From the NCBI GenBank assembly GCA_003165115.1, contig PLSJ01000368.1, forward strand, positions 8,740-29,635: a stretch of 20,896 nucleotides of DNA. The letters run 5' to 3'. Shown piece after piece: positions 1 to 6,280 of this stretch. The notes under the pieces were generated by a model. That model did not search any database and had not been told where the DNA came from. It saw only the letters and a program-made list of their open reading frames with translations. This DNA is from Syntrophaceae bacterium. Lineage in GTDB: Bacteria > Desulfobacterota > Syntrophorhabdia > Syntrophorhabdales > WCHB1-27. Positions within the stretch are counted from its first letter, which is position 1. Each line of letters starts with the position of its first letter. Made by a program: the position numbers and the translations under genes.

Positions 1-810
1 AAAGAGCCTGATTCCAAAACCGATAAAAAGGACAGGAGGCTTGGGGACGAATGGCTTGACTGGAACGGGTCTGTCAGCCCCCAGGAGAACGAGATTGACG
101 AGAAGCTGAGTACTTTCCTCATCCTCGCGGCCGGGGCGGTCCTCATGCTCATCGTCTGCCTCCAGTTCGGCTGGTATCTGACAAAGCCCAGGATCGATCA
201 GCTCAGCCCCGTTCTTTCGAGGCTTATCGAATGGTCGGCCCTCGTGCTGGCGGTGATCGGCGTCATCCTGGTCGCGGTGGAGACCATGCTGCTCCTGAAG
301 TTCAGAAAATCCGTTTTCCCTTATATATGGGCGGAAAAACTCCTGTTGGCCGTTCTCTCGAAGAGCATGTGGCTTGGAGAAAAGCTCGGTATAAGCAAGG
401 ACAGGGTGGGCAACTCCTTCATCAAGGCGCATAACCTGATCGTGAAAAGCCACGCGCGGCGCTTGTCCGCCGACACGCTCCTGATCCTCCTGCCCAGGTG
501 CCTGGAGAAGGAGGCGAGGCGCCAGGTGGTCGAGCGCGCCAACGGAAGGGCCATCCAGGTCGTCACCGCCGCGGGAGGGGAAGAGGCCAGAAAGGCGATC
601 AGGGAGCATAAACCTTCCCTGATCCTTGCCGTGGCCTGCGAGAGGGACCTTATCAGCGGCATCAGGGACGTGGCCGAAAAGATCCCCGTCCTCGCCATCC
701 CGAACAAGAGACCGGAAGGACCCTGCAAGAATACCCGCCTCCACGTCGATGCGCTCGATGACGCGTTAAAATTCATCACCGGCATGGCGCACAAGACCGT
801 GAACCCTTAA
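1..810 (+). CDS. DUF116 family membrane protein (5' end outside window)
   Basis: The frame is open from base 1, so the start lies outside the window; 269 residues are visible. A charged, Lys/Asp/Glu-rich cytosolic segment (about residues 1-38) is followed by two membrane segments (about 40-62 and 74-99). The C-terminal half is the DUF116 domain, recognised by LLILLPRCLE, VACERDL and IPNKRPEGPCKNT. Its conserved cysteines hint at metal or cofactor binding, but the molecular function is not established. The gene lies 15 bp upstream of hpnH on the same strand, so it is probably in the same operon and linked to hopanoid or envelope lipid metabolism. That link is inferred from position only. An internal ATG at 145 opens inside the first membrane segment and is unlikely to be the true start. 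Confidence 0.85.
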   Translation, partial: KEPDSKTDKKDRRLGDEWLDWNGSVSPQENEIDEKLSTFLILAAGAVLMLIVCLQFGWYLTKPRIDQLSPVLSRLIEWSALVLAVIGVILVAVETMLLLKFRKSVFPYIWAEKLLLAVLSKSMWLGEKLGISKDRVGNSFIKAHNLIVKSHARRLSADTLLILLPRCLEKEARRQVVERANGRAIQVVTAAGGEEARKAIREHKPSLILAVACERDLISGIRDVAEKIPVLAIPNKRPEGPCKNTRLHVDALDDALKFITGMAHKTVNP

Positions 811-825
811 AATATATCATCCATC

Positions 826-1830
826 ATGCGATTCTCTCCAAGTCTTTCCGCCGCCCTCACGGGCTATTTTTTTAAGAACGTCCTGAAGGGACGCGAGAAG
901 TACCCCTTCGTGCTGATGCTCGAGCCGACGCACCGGTGCAACCTCTCGTGCGCCGGCTGCGACAGGATAAGGCTGTATGCGCAGGGGCGCTCGCGGGACC
1001 TCACTCTCGATGAATGCCTGGGGGCCGCCGTCGAGTCGGGCGCCCCGGTGGTCACCGTCACGGGCGGAGAGCCTCTCCTTTACGGGGACCTGTCGGGTTT
1101 GCTCTCGGGGTTGATCCGCCTGAAGAGGCATATCTACCTCTGCACGAACGGGCTCCTTGCCGGCTCTTTCGTCGACGCATATCGGCCCCATGCGCGGTTG
1201 ACGCTCAGCTTCCACCTGGACGGCATGGGAGAGACGCACGACCGCATCAGCGGAAGGCCGGGGTCTTTCGATACGGTTATCGAGGGCCTGAAAGCCGCGA
1301 AAAAGAAAGGGTTCCGCGTCTGGACGAACACGTCCGTCTACAAACGGACCGAAACGGGGGAATTGATCGAGCTTTTCACTCTCCTGAAGGGCCTCGGCGT
1401 GGACGGCATCCTTGTCTCCCCCGCGTTCGGCTACGAAAGCGTCTCCGACGACATTTTCCTCGACAGGGAAGAGGTGGCGGAAAGATTCGGGCGGATGCGC
1501 GGCCTGTTCCGTGGGCTCCCCATGACGGGTACCCCTCTCTACCTCGATTTCCTGGAAGGGAAAGGGCAGATGGCCTGCATGCCCTGGGGCAGCCCGACGC
1601 GCAACCCCCTCGGCTGGAAATCGCCCTGCTACCTCATTACCGACACCTACTACCCGTCGTACCCCGAGCTTATGGAAAAGACGCGGTGGGAAGCATACGG
1701 GCCGGGCAGGGACGGCCGGTGCAAGGATTGCATGGTCCACAGCGGATTCGAGCCGGCGGCCATGCGGGAGGTCTTTGCCCATCCCGGAAAAATGCTCCGC
1801 TGCCTTCTCTGGAACGTGATGCCCTCCTGA
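826..1830 (+). CDS. hpnH: Hopanoid biosynthesis radical SAM protein HpnH (adenosylhopane synthase)
   Basis: This 334-residue protein belongs to the radical SAM HpnH family, which adds the 5'-deoxyadenosyl group to diploptene to give adenosylhopane, the first step of C35 hopanoid side-chain synthesis. The radical SAM cluster motif CNLSCAGC (C38, C42, C45; CX3CX2C) and the SAM-binding GGEPL (80-84) are intact. The C-terminal HpnH-type signature is present: CMPWGSPTRNPLGWKSPCYL followed by CKDCMVHSGFEP, with cysteines placed to bind an auxiliary site. Length is normal for the family. No strong Shine-Dalgarno is visible before the ATG. The stop overlaps the next gene's start (TGATG), so translation is probably coupled to the CruF-like gene. 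Confidence 0.93.
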   Translation: MRFSPSLSAALTGYFFKNVLKGREKYPFVLMLEPTHRCNLSCAGCDRIRLYAQGRSRDLTLDECLGAAVESGAPVVTVTGGEPLLYGDLSGLLSGLIRLKRHIYLCTNGLLAGSFVDAYRPHARLTLSFHLDGMGETHDRISGRPGSFDTVIEGLKAAKKKGFRVWTNTSVYKRTETGELIELFTLLKGLGVDGILVSPAFGYESVSDDIFLDREEVAERFGRMRGLFRGLPMTGTPLYLDFLEGKGQMACMPWGSPTRNPLGWKSPCYLITDTYYPSYPELMEKTRWEAYGPGRDGRCKDCMVHSGFEPAAMREVFAHPGKMLRCLLWNVMPS

Positions 1831-2684
1831 TGGAGACGCTCTTTTCACAAATACTGGGGACGATCATACTGAGGCCCTATTTCATCGGTTTTCTCCTCGC
1901 CTATTTCCTGGCCTGCTCGCTCCATCTCGGGTGTAAGCGGGCCGTCCTCTTCGCCTTCGCGGGTTACGTCATCGCGTGGGCTTCCGAATATTCTTCGATA
2001 CATACCGGCATCCCTTACGGCCGCTACTCTTATACGTGCCTGACGAAGGGCAGGGAGCTCTGGCTGGCAGGCGTCCCCTTCATGGACTCCATGAGCTTCG
2101 TCTTCCTCTCGTATGCGTCTTACTCGCTGGCCCTCTTTGCGCTCAGCCCCGCCGTCGTCGGCGGCTATCTCCTGGAAAACAGAAAGATCAGGCACTCCCT
2201 GGGTGTGCGCCTGCTCGGCGCATTCTTCTGCATGTGCCTGGACGTCATCATAGACCCTGCCGCCCTGAGAGGCGACAGGTGGTTCCTCGGCCAGATATAC
2301 GGTTATGCCGATAAGAACGGGTTCTATTTCGGCATCCCCGTTTCGAATTTTATCGGCTGGTTCGTCGTCGGATTTCTCCTCATCCTCGCCCTCCAGCTCA
2401 TCGACCGGCTCCTCGGCGCGAGAAGGGACCTTTCCGGTTCCACGTATACCTGGAGGTATCTCCCGGGGCCCGCCATCTATCTCGGCGTCGTCATCTTCAA
2501 CCTCTCCGTCACTTTCTACATCGGGGAATACGAGCTGCTCCGGGTCGGCATCTTCCTTGTCTTTCTGCCGCTGGTGCTGCTTGTCTCGTTCATGAGGATC
2601 AGCCTGCGCGGCATCGCGCCCGATAAGGCGATAGAGGCGCACCTGCAGGATTTTCCCTGGGCCGTGGTGCCCGGGAGGGACTGA
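1830..2684 (+). CDS. CruF-like carotenoid biosynthesis membrane protein (DUF422 family)
   Basis: This is a 284-residue polytopic membrane protein with about seven hydrophobic segments. The ATG at 1830 overlaps the hpnH stop as TGATG; the frame is open further upstream, but that part is antisense-style shadow inside hpnH. Family signatures are visible: E53 followed by GIPYGRYSY (60-68), CLDVIIDP (D138, D142) and FYFGIPVSNFIGW (165-177). CruF proteins hydrate a terminal isoprenoid double bond of C40/C50 carotenoids (C-1',2' hydratase or bisanhydrobacterioruberin hydratase). No other carotenoid genes are visible, and the coupling to hpnH suggests it works on a hopanoid or squalene-derived substrate. 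That is inference; a plain carotenoid role remains possible. Confidence 0.85.
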   Translation: METLFSQILGTIILRPYFIGFLLAYFLACSLHLGCKRAVLFAFAGYVIAWASEYSSIHTGIPYGRYSYTCLTKGRELWLAGVPFMDSMSFVFLSYASYSLALFALSPAVVGGYLLENRKIRHSLGVRLLGAFFCMCLDVIIDPAALRGDRWFLGQIYGYADKNGFYFGIPVSNFIGWFVVGFLLILALQLIDRLLGARRDLSGSTYTWRYLPGPAIYLGVVIFNLSVTFYIGEYELLRVGIFLVFLPLVLLVSFMRISLRGIAPDKAIEAHLQDFPWAVVPGRD

Positions 2685-2689
2685 CCTTC

Positions 2690-3439
2690 CTACGGGAAAC
2701 CCGGCTGGAGCACCCGGAGCAGGGCGCTCACCGCCTGGGCCAGGCTGCGTGAGGCGACCGATGAGTCCCGCCGCAGCGCCATCGCGTGCCTCAGGAGCCG
2801 CGGCCGGGTGAGGAAGAGCCTGAAGGCGCGGCCGGGCCGGTAGGTTCCCGTGCTGTCGCAGACGCGCCATGGGTCAAAAGGGAGGTCGACGTCGGATGCG
2901 TCGCTGACGGCCCTGACGGCGAAAAAGGTCAGGTTGTGGCGCAGGGAGAGGCGTGCCAGCTCGAACGTCTCCATCTCGCACACGGGGAGCGTCATGCCGG
3001 GGTCCACAAACCGGCGGAGCTCCCGTTTTTTCATCCACTCCTTGAGGGTAAGGAATGTGCCGGCCCTGAGGGGAAGGCTTAAGGAGAGCGTCTCCAGGAG
3101 CTTCCCGTTATCGGGAAGGACGAGCGTCTCACTCCTCTCCCCTTCGATGAGGCGGACCTTCGAGGCCCAGACCAGGTCGCCGACCGAGGCGTCATGGGAC
3201 AGGGCGCCGCAGTAGCCGAGGGAGACCGCCGCGTCGAACGTGCCGGCCTGGAGCATGTGTTGAAAGACGCGGCCGGCGTTTTCGACCCCCATGCCCGTCT
3301 CGCATATGGTGAGCGTGTGTGCGGGAAGACGGACCGAATGCGCCCTGAAGGGGAGGCCGTGGATCCGCGTCCCGCGGCCTATAAGACGCACTGCCTCCCT
3401 GAACTCCCTGGGGAACGCGGCGAAGAGAAGGATCCTCAT
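2690..3439 (-). CDS. hpnG: Hopanoid-associated phosphorylase HpnG (adenosylhopane nucleosidase)
   Basis: This 249-residue protein belongs to the purine nucleoside phosphorylase / MTA-SAH nucleosidase superfamily. HpnG releases adenine from adenosylhopane, the HpnH product, on the way to ribosylhopane and bacteriohopanetetrol. Visible motifs are ETGMGVENAG (47-56), the GYCGAL turn (75-80), CEMETFELA (154-162) with the ribose-binding glutamate region, and AVSDASD (177-183) with the presumed catalytic Asp180. It lies on the opposite strand to hpnH and converges on the CruF-like gene with 5 bp between the stop codons, although HpnG acts immediately after HpnH. The start MRILLFAAFP is a normal family N-terminus, with a weak GGGA just upstream. 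A sigma70-like promoter sits unusually close. Confidence 0.88.
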   Translation of the reverse strand: MRILLFAAFPREFREAVRLIGRGTRIHGLPFRAHSVRLPAHTLTICETGMGVENAGRVFQHMLQAGTFDAAVSLGYCGALSHDASVGDLVWASKVRLIEGERSETLVLPDNGKLLETLSLSLPLRAGTFLTLKEWMKKRELRRFVDPGMTLPVCEMETFELARLSLRHNLTFFAVRAVSDASDVDLPFDPWRVCDSTGTYRPGRAFRLFLTRPRLLRHAMALRRDSSVASRSLAQAVSALLRVLQPGFP

Positions 3440-3447
3440 ACTTCCCT

Positions 3448-3477
3448 ATTGTAATCCGCCGCACGGCCCGTTGTCAC
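3448..3477 (-). promoter_or_regulatory. Candidate sigma70-type promoter for hpnG (very short leader)
   Basis: On the minus strand, GTGACA (3472-3477, 5 of 6 matches to TTGACA) is followed after 18 bases by TACAAT (3448-3453, 5 of 6 to TATAAT). Transcription would begin near 3441, only 2-3 bases before the hpnG ATG at 3439, so the mRNA would be leaderless or nearly so. Both hexamers lie in the 51-bp divergent gap between hpnG and hpnI. Not tested; a chance match is possible. Confidence 0.45.
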
Positions 3478-3490
3478 CTTTTTAGCGCCT

Positions 3491-4639
3491 ATGACAATCG
3501 TCTCCCTTTGCCTTCTTACACTCATTATCGCGGGGAGTTGCTACGCCCTTTTCTCCCTCCTCTGCGTCTTGCGCTTCTTTCGGGACCCCGGCCCCGGCAC
3601 GCGCCATGTCACGGACGCCGAGCTTCCGGGAGTTTCCGTGCTGAAGCCCATGAAAGGCCTCGACCCCGGCTGCGCCGAAAACATGTTCGGTTTCTGCGCC
3701 CAGGATTACCCCTGTTTCGAGGTGCTTTTCGGCTTCCGGGACCGCGACGACCCGGCTATCCCACTGGCCGCGGCGGCCGCGTCCGCGGCCCCGATAGACG
3801 CCCGCGTGGTGATAAACAATGAGGGCTCGGGGACAAACCAGAAGGCCCTCAACCTCCAGGCGTTGACCGGCGCATCATCCTATGCGCTGCTCGCGCTCAG
3901 CGACAGCGACGTGGCGGTGGACAAGGATTATCTGAGACGCATCGTCACGGAGTTCCAGGGCGGCGACAAAACGGGGATAGTCACGTCGCTCTATAAGATA
4001 TCGCGTCCCGCATCGGTCGGGAGCGCCCTCGAATCGCTCACCATAGCCCTCGATTTTATCCCCTCGGTGCTCGTGGCGAGGCGCCTGGAAGGGGTCACCT
4101 TCGGACTCGGCGCGTCCATCCTCGTCTCGAAAAAGGCGCTCCGGGAGATAGGGGGCTTCGGCGCACTCAAGGACTATCTCGCGGACGATTACCAACTGGG
4201 ATTCAGGCTTTGGAAAAAGGGCTACAAGAACATCATCAGCAGGGGCGTGATCGAGAACCGGGTCGGGCCGATGAGCATCATAGGCCACCTGGCCCATCAG
4301 TTGAGATGGGCCAGGACGTACAGGGCATCGAGACCGGTGGGATATATGGGTTACGGGATAACCCATATATTTGCCCTCGCCCTCCTGCTTCTCTGCGTCA
4401 GGCCGACCGCGGGCTCGGCCGCCGTTGCCGCGTGCGTCCTCGCCCTCAGATACGGCCTCGCCCTCGTCCTTTACCGGAAGGTGATCGACACGAGGCAATG
4501 GCTCGGGTGGCTTTTCCTCATACCCCTCAAGGACGTCCTCGGATTTCTTGTCTGGTTGTGGAGCTTCGGCGGCTCACGCGTCCGCTGGAGAGGGGTGTCC
4601 TACCGGGTGGCCAGGGGCGGCACGATGGTGCGGGAATAG
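3491..4639 (+). CDS. hpnI: Hopanoid glycosyltransferase HpnI (GT21, ceramide glucosyltransferase-like)
   Basis: This is a 382-residue membrane glycosyltransferase. HpnI attaches an N-acetylhexosamine to bacteriohopanetetrol in hopanoid pathways. An N-terminal membrane anchor (about 3-27) precedes a GT-A catalytic domain: VSVLKPMKGLDPG (48-60), DSDV (D138, D140), ADDYQLG (D232/D233, presumed catalytic base region) and QLRWARTYR (270-278, the Q/RXXRW motif of processive and ceramide-type enzymes). Two to three C-terminal membrane segments follow from about residue 288. It diverges from hpnG and converges with the PilZ gene. A terminator overlaps its stop codon. The gene carries a perfect 12-bp inverted repeat at codons 284-293. 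No hpnJ/hpnK partner is visible in the window. Confidence 0.9.
   Translation: MTIVSLCLLTLIIAGSCYALFSLLCVLRFFRDPGPGTRHVTDAELPGVSVLKPMKGLDPGCAENMFGFCAQDYPCFEVLFGFRDRDDPAIPLAAAAASAAPIDARVVINNEGSGTNQKALNLQALTGASSYALLALSDSDVAVDKDYLRRIVTEFQGGDKTGIVTSLYKISRPASVGSALESLTIALDFIPSVLVARRLEGVTFGLGASILVSKKALREIGGFGALKDYLADDYQLGFRLWKKGYKNIISRGVIENRVGPMSIIGHLAHQLRWARTYRASRPVGYMGYGITHIFALALLLLCVRPTAGSAAVAACVLALRYGLALVLYRKVIDTRQWLGWLFLIPLKDVLGFLVWLWSFGGSRVRWRGVSYRVARGGTMVRE
4342..4370. repeat. Perfect 12-bp inverted repeat inside hpnI
   Basis: ATATATGGGTTA (4342-4353) and its exact reverse complement TAACCCATATAT (4359-4370) flank a 5-base CGGGA loop. The repeat is AT-rich inside a GC-rich gene and is followed by TTT. 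It encodes the start of the C-terminal membrane region (YMGYGITHI). It could form a strong RNA hairpin or be a protein-binding palindrome; function unknown. Confidence 0.8.
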
Positions 4640-4663
4640 GCGCGGCCGGGTAAGCCTATTTTT
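4635..4663 (+). terminator. Rho-independent terminator of hpnI, overlapping both convergent stop codons
   Basis: AATAGGC (4635-4641) pairs perfectly with GCCTATT (4654-4660) across a 12-base loop, and TTT follows (4661-4663). The left arm contains the hpnI TAG (4637-4639). The right arm contains the pilZ-family stop on the other strand (4656-4658). The T-run favours termination of the rightward hpnI transcript; the same stem would also form in the leftward RNA but lacks a U-tract. Confidence 0.6.
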
Positions 4664-5378
4664 CCCAGCTAAACTTCTCGAGCGTCGAGATGTACCCGGC
4701 GACTATGGTCTTCTTCTCTTCGTCGAAGTCATTGAAGCGGATGCCCGTGCCGATAATCTGTGAGTCCCTTTGCATGTTCCTTACGTCCCCCGAAAGCTCG
4801 ATCCTGTTCTCCATTCCAGGCAGCCGCACATGGAGGATGATGGTGTCTTTCACCCTCACGTCGGGCAGCGTCAGGTCGGGTGACGCCTTGACCATATTAA
4901 AACTGCATCCCCCGCTGCTTATATCGGTAATGATGCCTTCCCGGACGATATCTCCGCTCTTCGCCCCGTCGATGGTCAGGTTCGCGGGAAGGTAGCACTC
5001 GACCCTCCTGTGGGACCTGAGGCTGCGGCGGGCTATGACCGTCGGATACGCTATGTACAGCAGCCTGACGGGATCGCTTATCGTCCCGAGCAGCTCGGAT
5101 TGAAAACCGAAAACGTCGCCGCCGCTCGTGTATCGGACGGTGACCTTGTTGCCCTTGAATAGCTTGCTCGCTATCGAGCCAAAAGCACCGGTGGACGGAT
5201 ATTTTATGATGAGGCAGTTGTCCGCCAGATAGCCCACTGAAACGCTGCTCATTTTGATGGAGACCCCGCTGATTTCAATTTGTATAGGCAACCCGGCGGG
5301 GAAAAAGAAGGGCCTCCCGGACTTGCGGAGGTCGTAGAGGGACATCCCGTCTTCGTGGCTGGCGTTTTCTTCCGTCAT
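4656..5378 (-). CDS. YcgR-like PilZ domain c-di-GMP-binding protein
   Basis: This is a 240-residue soluble protein. The ATG at 5378 was chosen because AAGGAG sits 8 bases upstream; the frame is open further to a GTG at 5435 without comparable support. The N-terminal half (about 25-110) fits the YcgR flagellar-brake-like domain. The C-terminal half (about 118-235) is a PilZ domain with the c-di-GMP-binding RSHRR (R121, R125; RxxxR) and DISSGG (D152, S154, G157; D/NxSxxG) motifs intact, so ligand binding is likely. YcgR proteins slow flagellar motors when c-di-GMP is high. Here the gene lies between the hopanoid genes and the pagL/Tad genes, so the target could be envelope modification or pili. 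It lies 105 bp downstream of pagL and may be co-transcribed. Confidence 0.87.
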   Translation of the reverse strand: MTEENASHEDGMSLYDLRKSGRPFFFPAGLPIQIEISGVSIKMSSVSVGYLADNCLIIKYPSTGAFGSIASKLFKGNKVTVRYTSGGDVFGFQSELLGTISDPVRLLYIAYPTVIARRSLRSHRRVECYLPANLTIDGAKSGDIVREGIITDISSGGCSFNMVKASPDLTLPDVRVKDTIILHVRLPGMENRIELSGDVRNMQRDSQIIGTGIRFNDFDEEKKTIVAGYISTLEKFSWEK

Positions 5379-5393
5379 CTCGCTCGCTCCTTC

Positions 5394-5425
5394 ATGTAAC
5401 GTACATTGCAAAAGGAGCCTCCTTT
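5394..5425. repeat. Two short palindromes in the leader of the PilZ gene
   Basis: AAAGGAG-C-CTCCTTT (5411-5425, 7-bp arms) and ATGTA-ACG-TACAT (5394-5406, 5-bp arms) lie between the pagL stop and the PilZ Shine-Dalgarno. Either could be an operator half-site pair or a weak RNA hairpin. The first is simply self-complementary to a Shine-Dalgarno-like string, so chance is possible. Confidence 0.35.
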
Positions 5426-5483
5426 GGGGACGCACCTCTCTCTCTATTGATCGGTTCTTCGCGTGAAAAGTTAAGGGATTTTC

Positions 5484-6020
5484 CTAAAAATAGACGCCCA
5501 CGCTCAGGACGTTCGCGTTGACCGACCTGTTGGGGGAGGCCGTATTGCCGTTCGAGTAGTGCCGGAGCCGGTTCTCTATGAAGTACCGTCCGTAGCGGTA
5601 GCCTATGCCCGCCTCCAGGGTGAAATTGAAATGGGTCCCCTGTTCGTGGAAACCGGTCGTGGTGTAGGCGAGGCCGCTCCCCGCGGTGACGAAGAAGCCG
5701 CTTTTCACCGTGTTCAGGAAGCAGTACTTGAGGCCCGTGTAAAAGCCCGCATCCACCCCCGGATTCGGCCTGTTCACAGAGGCGGCAAAGGGCTCTAAAA
5801 AGACCGCGAGCGGCGGGTGGTCTCTGCACGGTCTTTCCAAAAGGTAGGTGACCTGAAAGAAATCGTACTCCCTCCCTCCCTCGATCCTGCCCACGTGCTT
5901 GCCGGGGTTATAGGCCGCCAGCCCGTAGCCGACAGAAACGCCCTGGTCGAGTGCCGCCCCCACCGTCGGGATAGCCGCGCAGACCACACACAGCAATGCA
6001 ATCGGGAACAGGTGCTTCAT
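5484..6020 (-). CDS. pagL: PagL-type lipid A 3-O-deacylase (acyloxyacyl hydrolase family)
   Basis: This is a 178-residue outer membrane beta-barrel protein. Residues 1-22 form a Sec signal peptide, probably cleaved after TVGA or AVGA-like Ala22/23. The mature part alternates aromatic and polar residues, and the protein ends in the outer-membrane Phe (GVYF). The PagL signature RLRHYSNGNTASPNRSVN (151-168) carries the His154/Ser156 pair of the catalytic site. The position matching Glu140 of Pseudomonas PagL is Asn168 here, as I recall for many family members. PagL removes the 3-O acyl chain from lipid A, altering outer membrane packing. GGGG lies 5 bases before the ATG. The gene has its own promoter and is followed by the PilZ gene. 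Confidence 0.83.
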   Translation of the reverse strand: MKHLFPIALLCVVCAAIPTVGAALDQGVSVGYGLAAYNPGKHVGRIEGGREYDFFQVTYLLERPCRDHPPLAVFLEPFAASVNRPNPGVDAGFYTGLKYCFLNTVKSGFFVTAGSGLAYTTTGFHEQGTHFNFTLEAGIGYRYGRYFIENRLRHYSNGNTASPNRSVNANVLSVGVYF

Positions 6021-6112
6021 CGCATCCCCTCTTCCCCATTCCTGTCAAGCGCCGGGTAAGCCGCTTATCGAGGTGGATTTCTTATCGTGAACCGCTTGGC
6101 TGTTTCTCTAGA

Positions 6113-6141
6113 AAGTTAGTGGTCTGGCCCTTTATTGTCAA
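6113..6141 (-). promoter_or_regulatory. Sigma70-type promoter for pagL
   Basis: On the minus strand, a perfect -35 box TTGACA (6136-6141) is separated by 17 bases from TAACTT (6113-6118, T--A---T type -10). Transcription would start near 6106, giving a leader of about 85 nt. The leader holds two direct copies of CGATAAG (complement at 6064-6070 and 6081-6087), 17 bp apart, which could be an operator. The rest of the 260-bp gap between pagL and tadD shows no gene. Confidence 0.6.
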
Positions 6142-6178
6142 CCTTCAGCCGAAGATTGGCGCCGGGCATAAAATCGGC

Positions 6179-6197
6179 CCGGCTTTCGGAAAGCCGG
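6179..6197 (-). terminator. Stem-loop after tadD, possible end of the Tad operon
   Basis: CCGGCTTTC (6179-6187) and GAAAGCCGG (6189-6197) form perfect 9-bp arms around one base; in RNA the innermost pairs open to make the loop. On the minus strand it lies about 85 bases after the tadD stop and is followed within a few bases by GATTTTA, a weak U-rich tail. It sits just upstream of the pagL -35 box, so it would insulate pagL from pilus transcription. Confidence 0.4.
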
Positions 6198-6280
6198 CTG
6201 AACGCCCCGGTTAGCCCGGTGACGTCCTGATGCGGGTTTTATTGCGCCATATGCGTGTCATGCCTCGGGCGGCAGAACTG

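Noticed and set aside
1014..1829. Extended N-terminus for the CruF-like protein
   Set aside because: This part overlaps hpnH in another frame and is Arg/Pro-rich; the family N-terminus begins at the ATG at 1830.
4749..4756. GCCGATAA in the PilZ gene (and another near 2307 in the CruF-like gene)
   Set aside because: Both are inside coding regions and have no TAAA-like -35 at 15 bases; probably chance.
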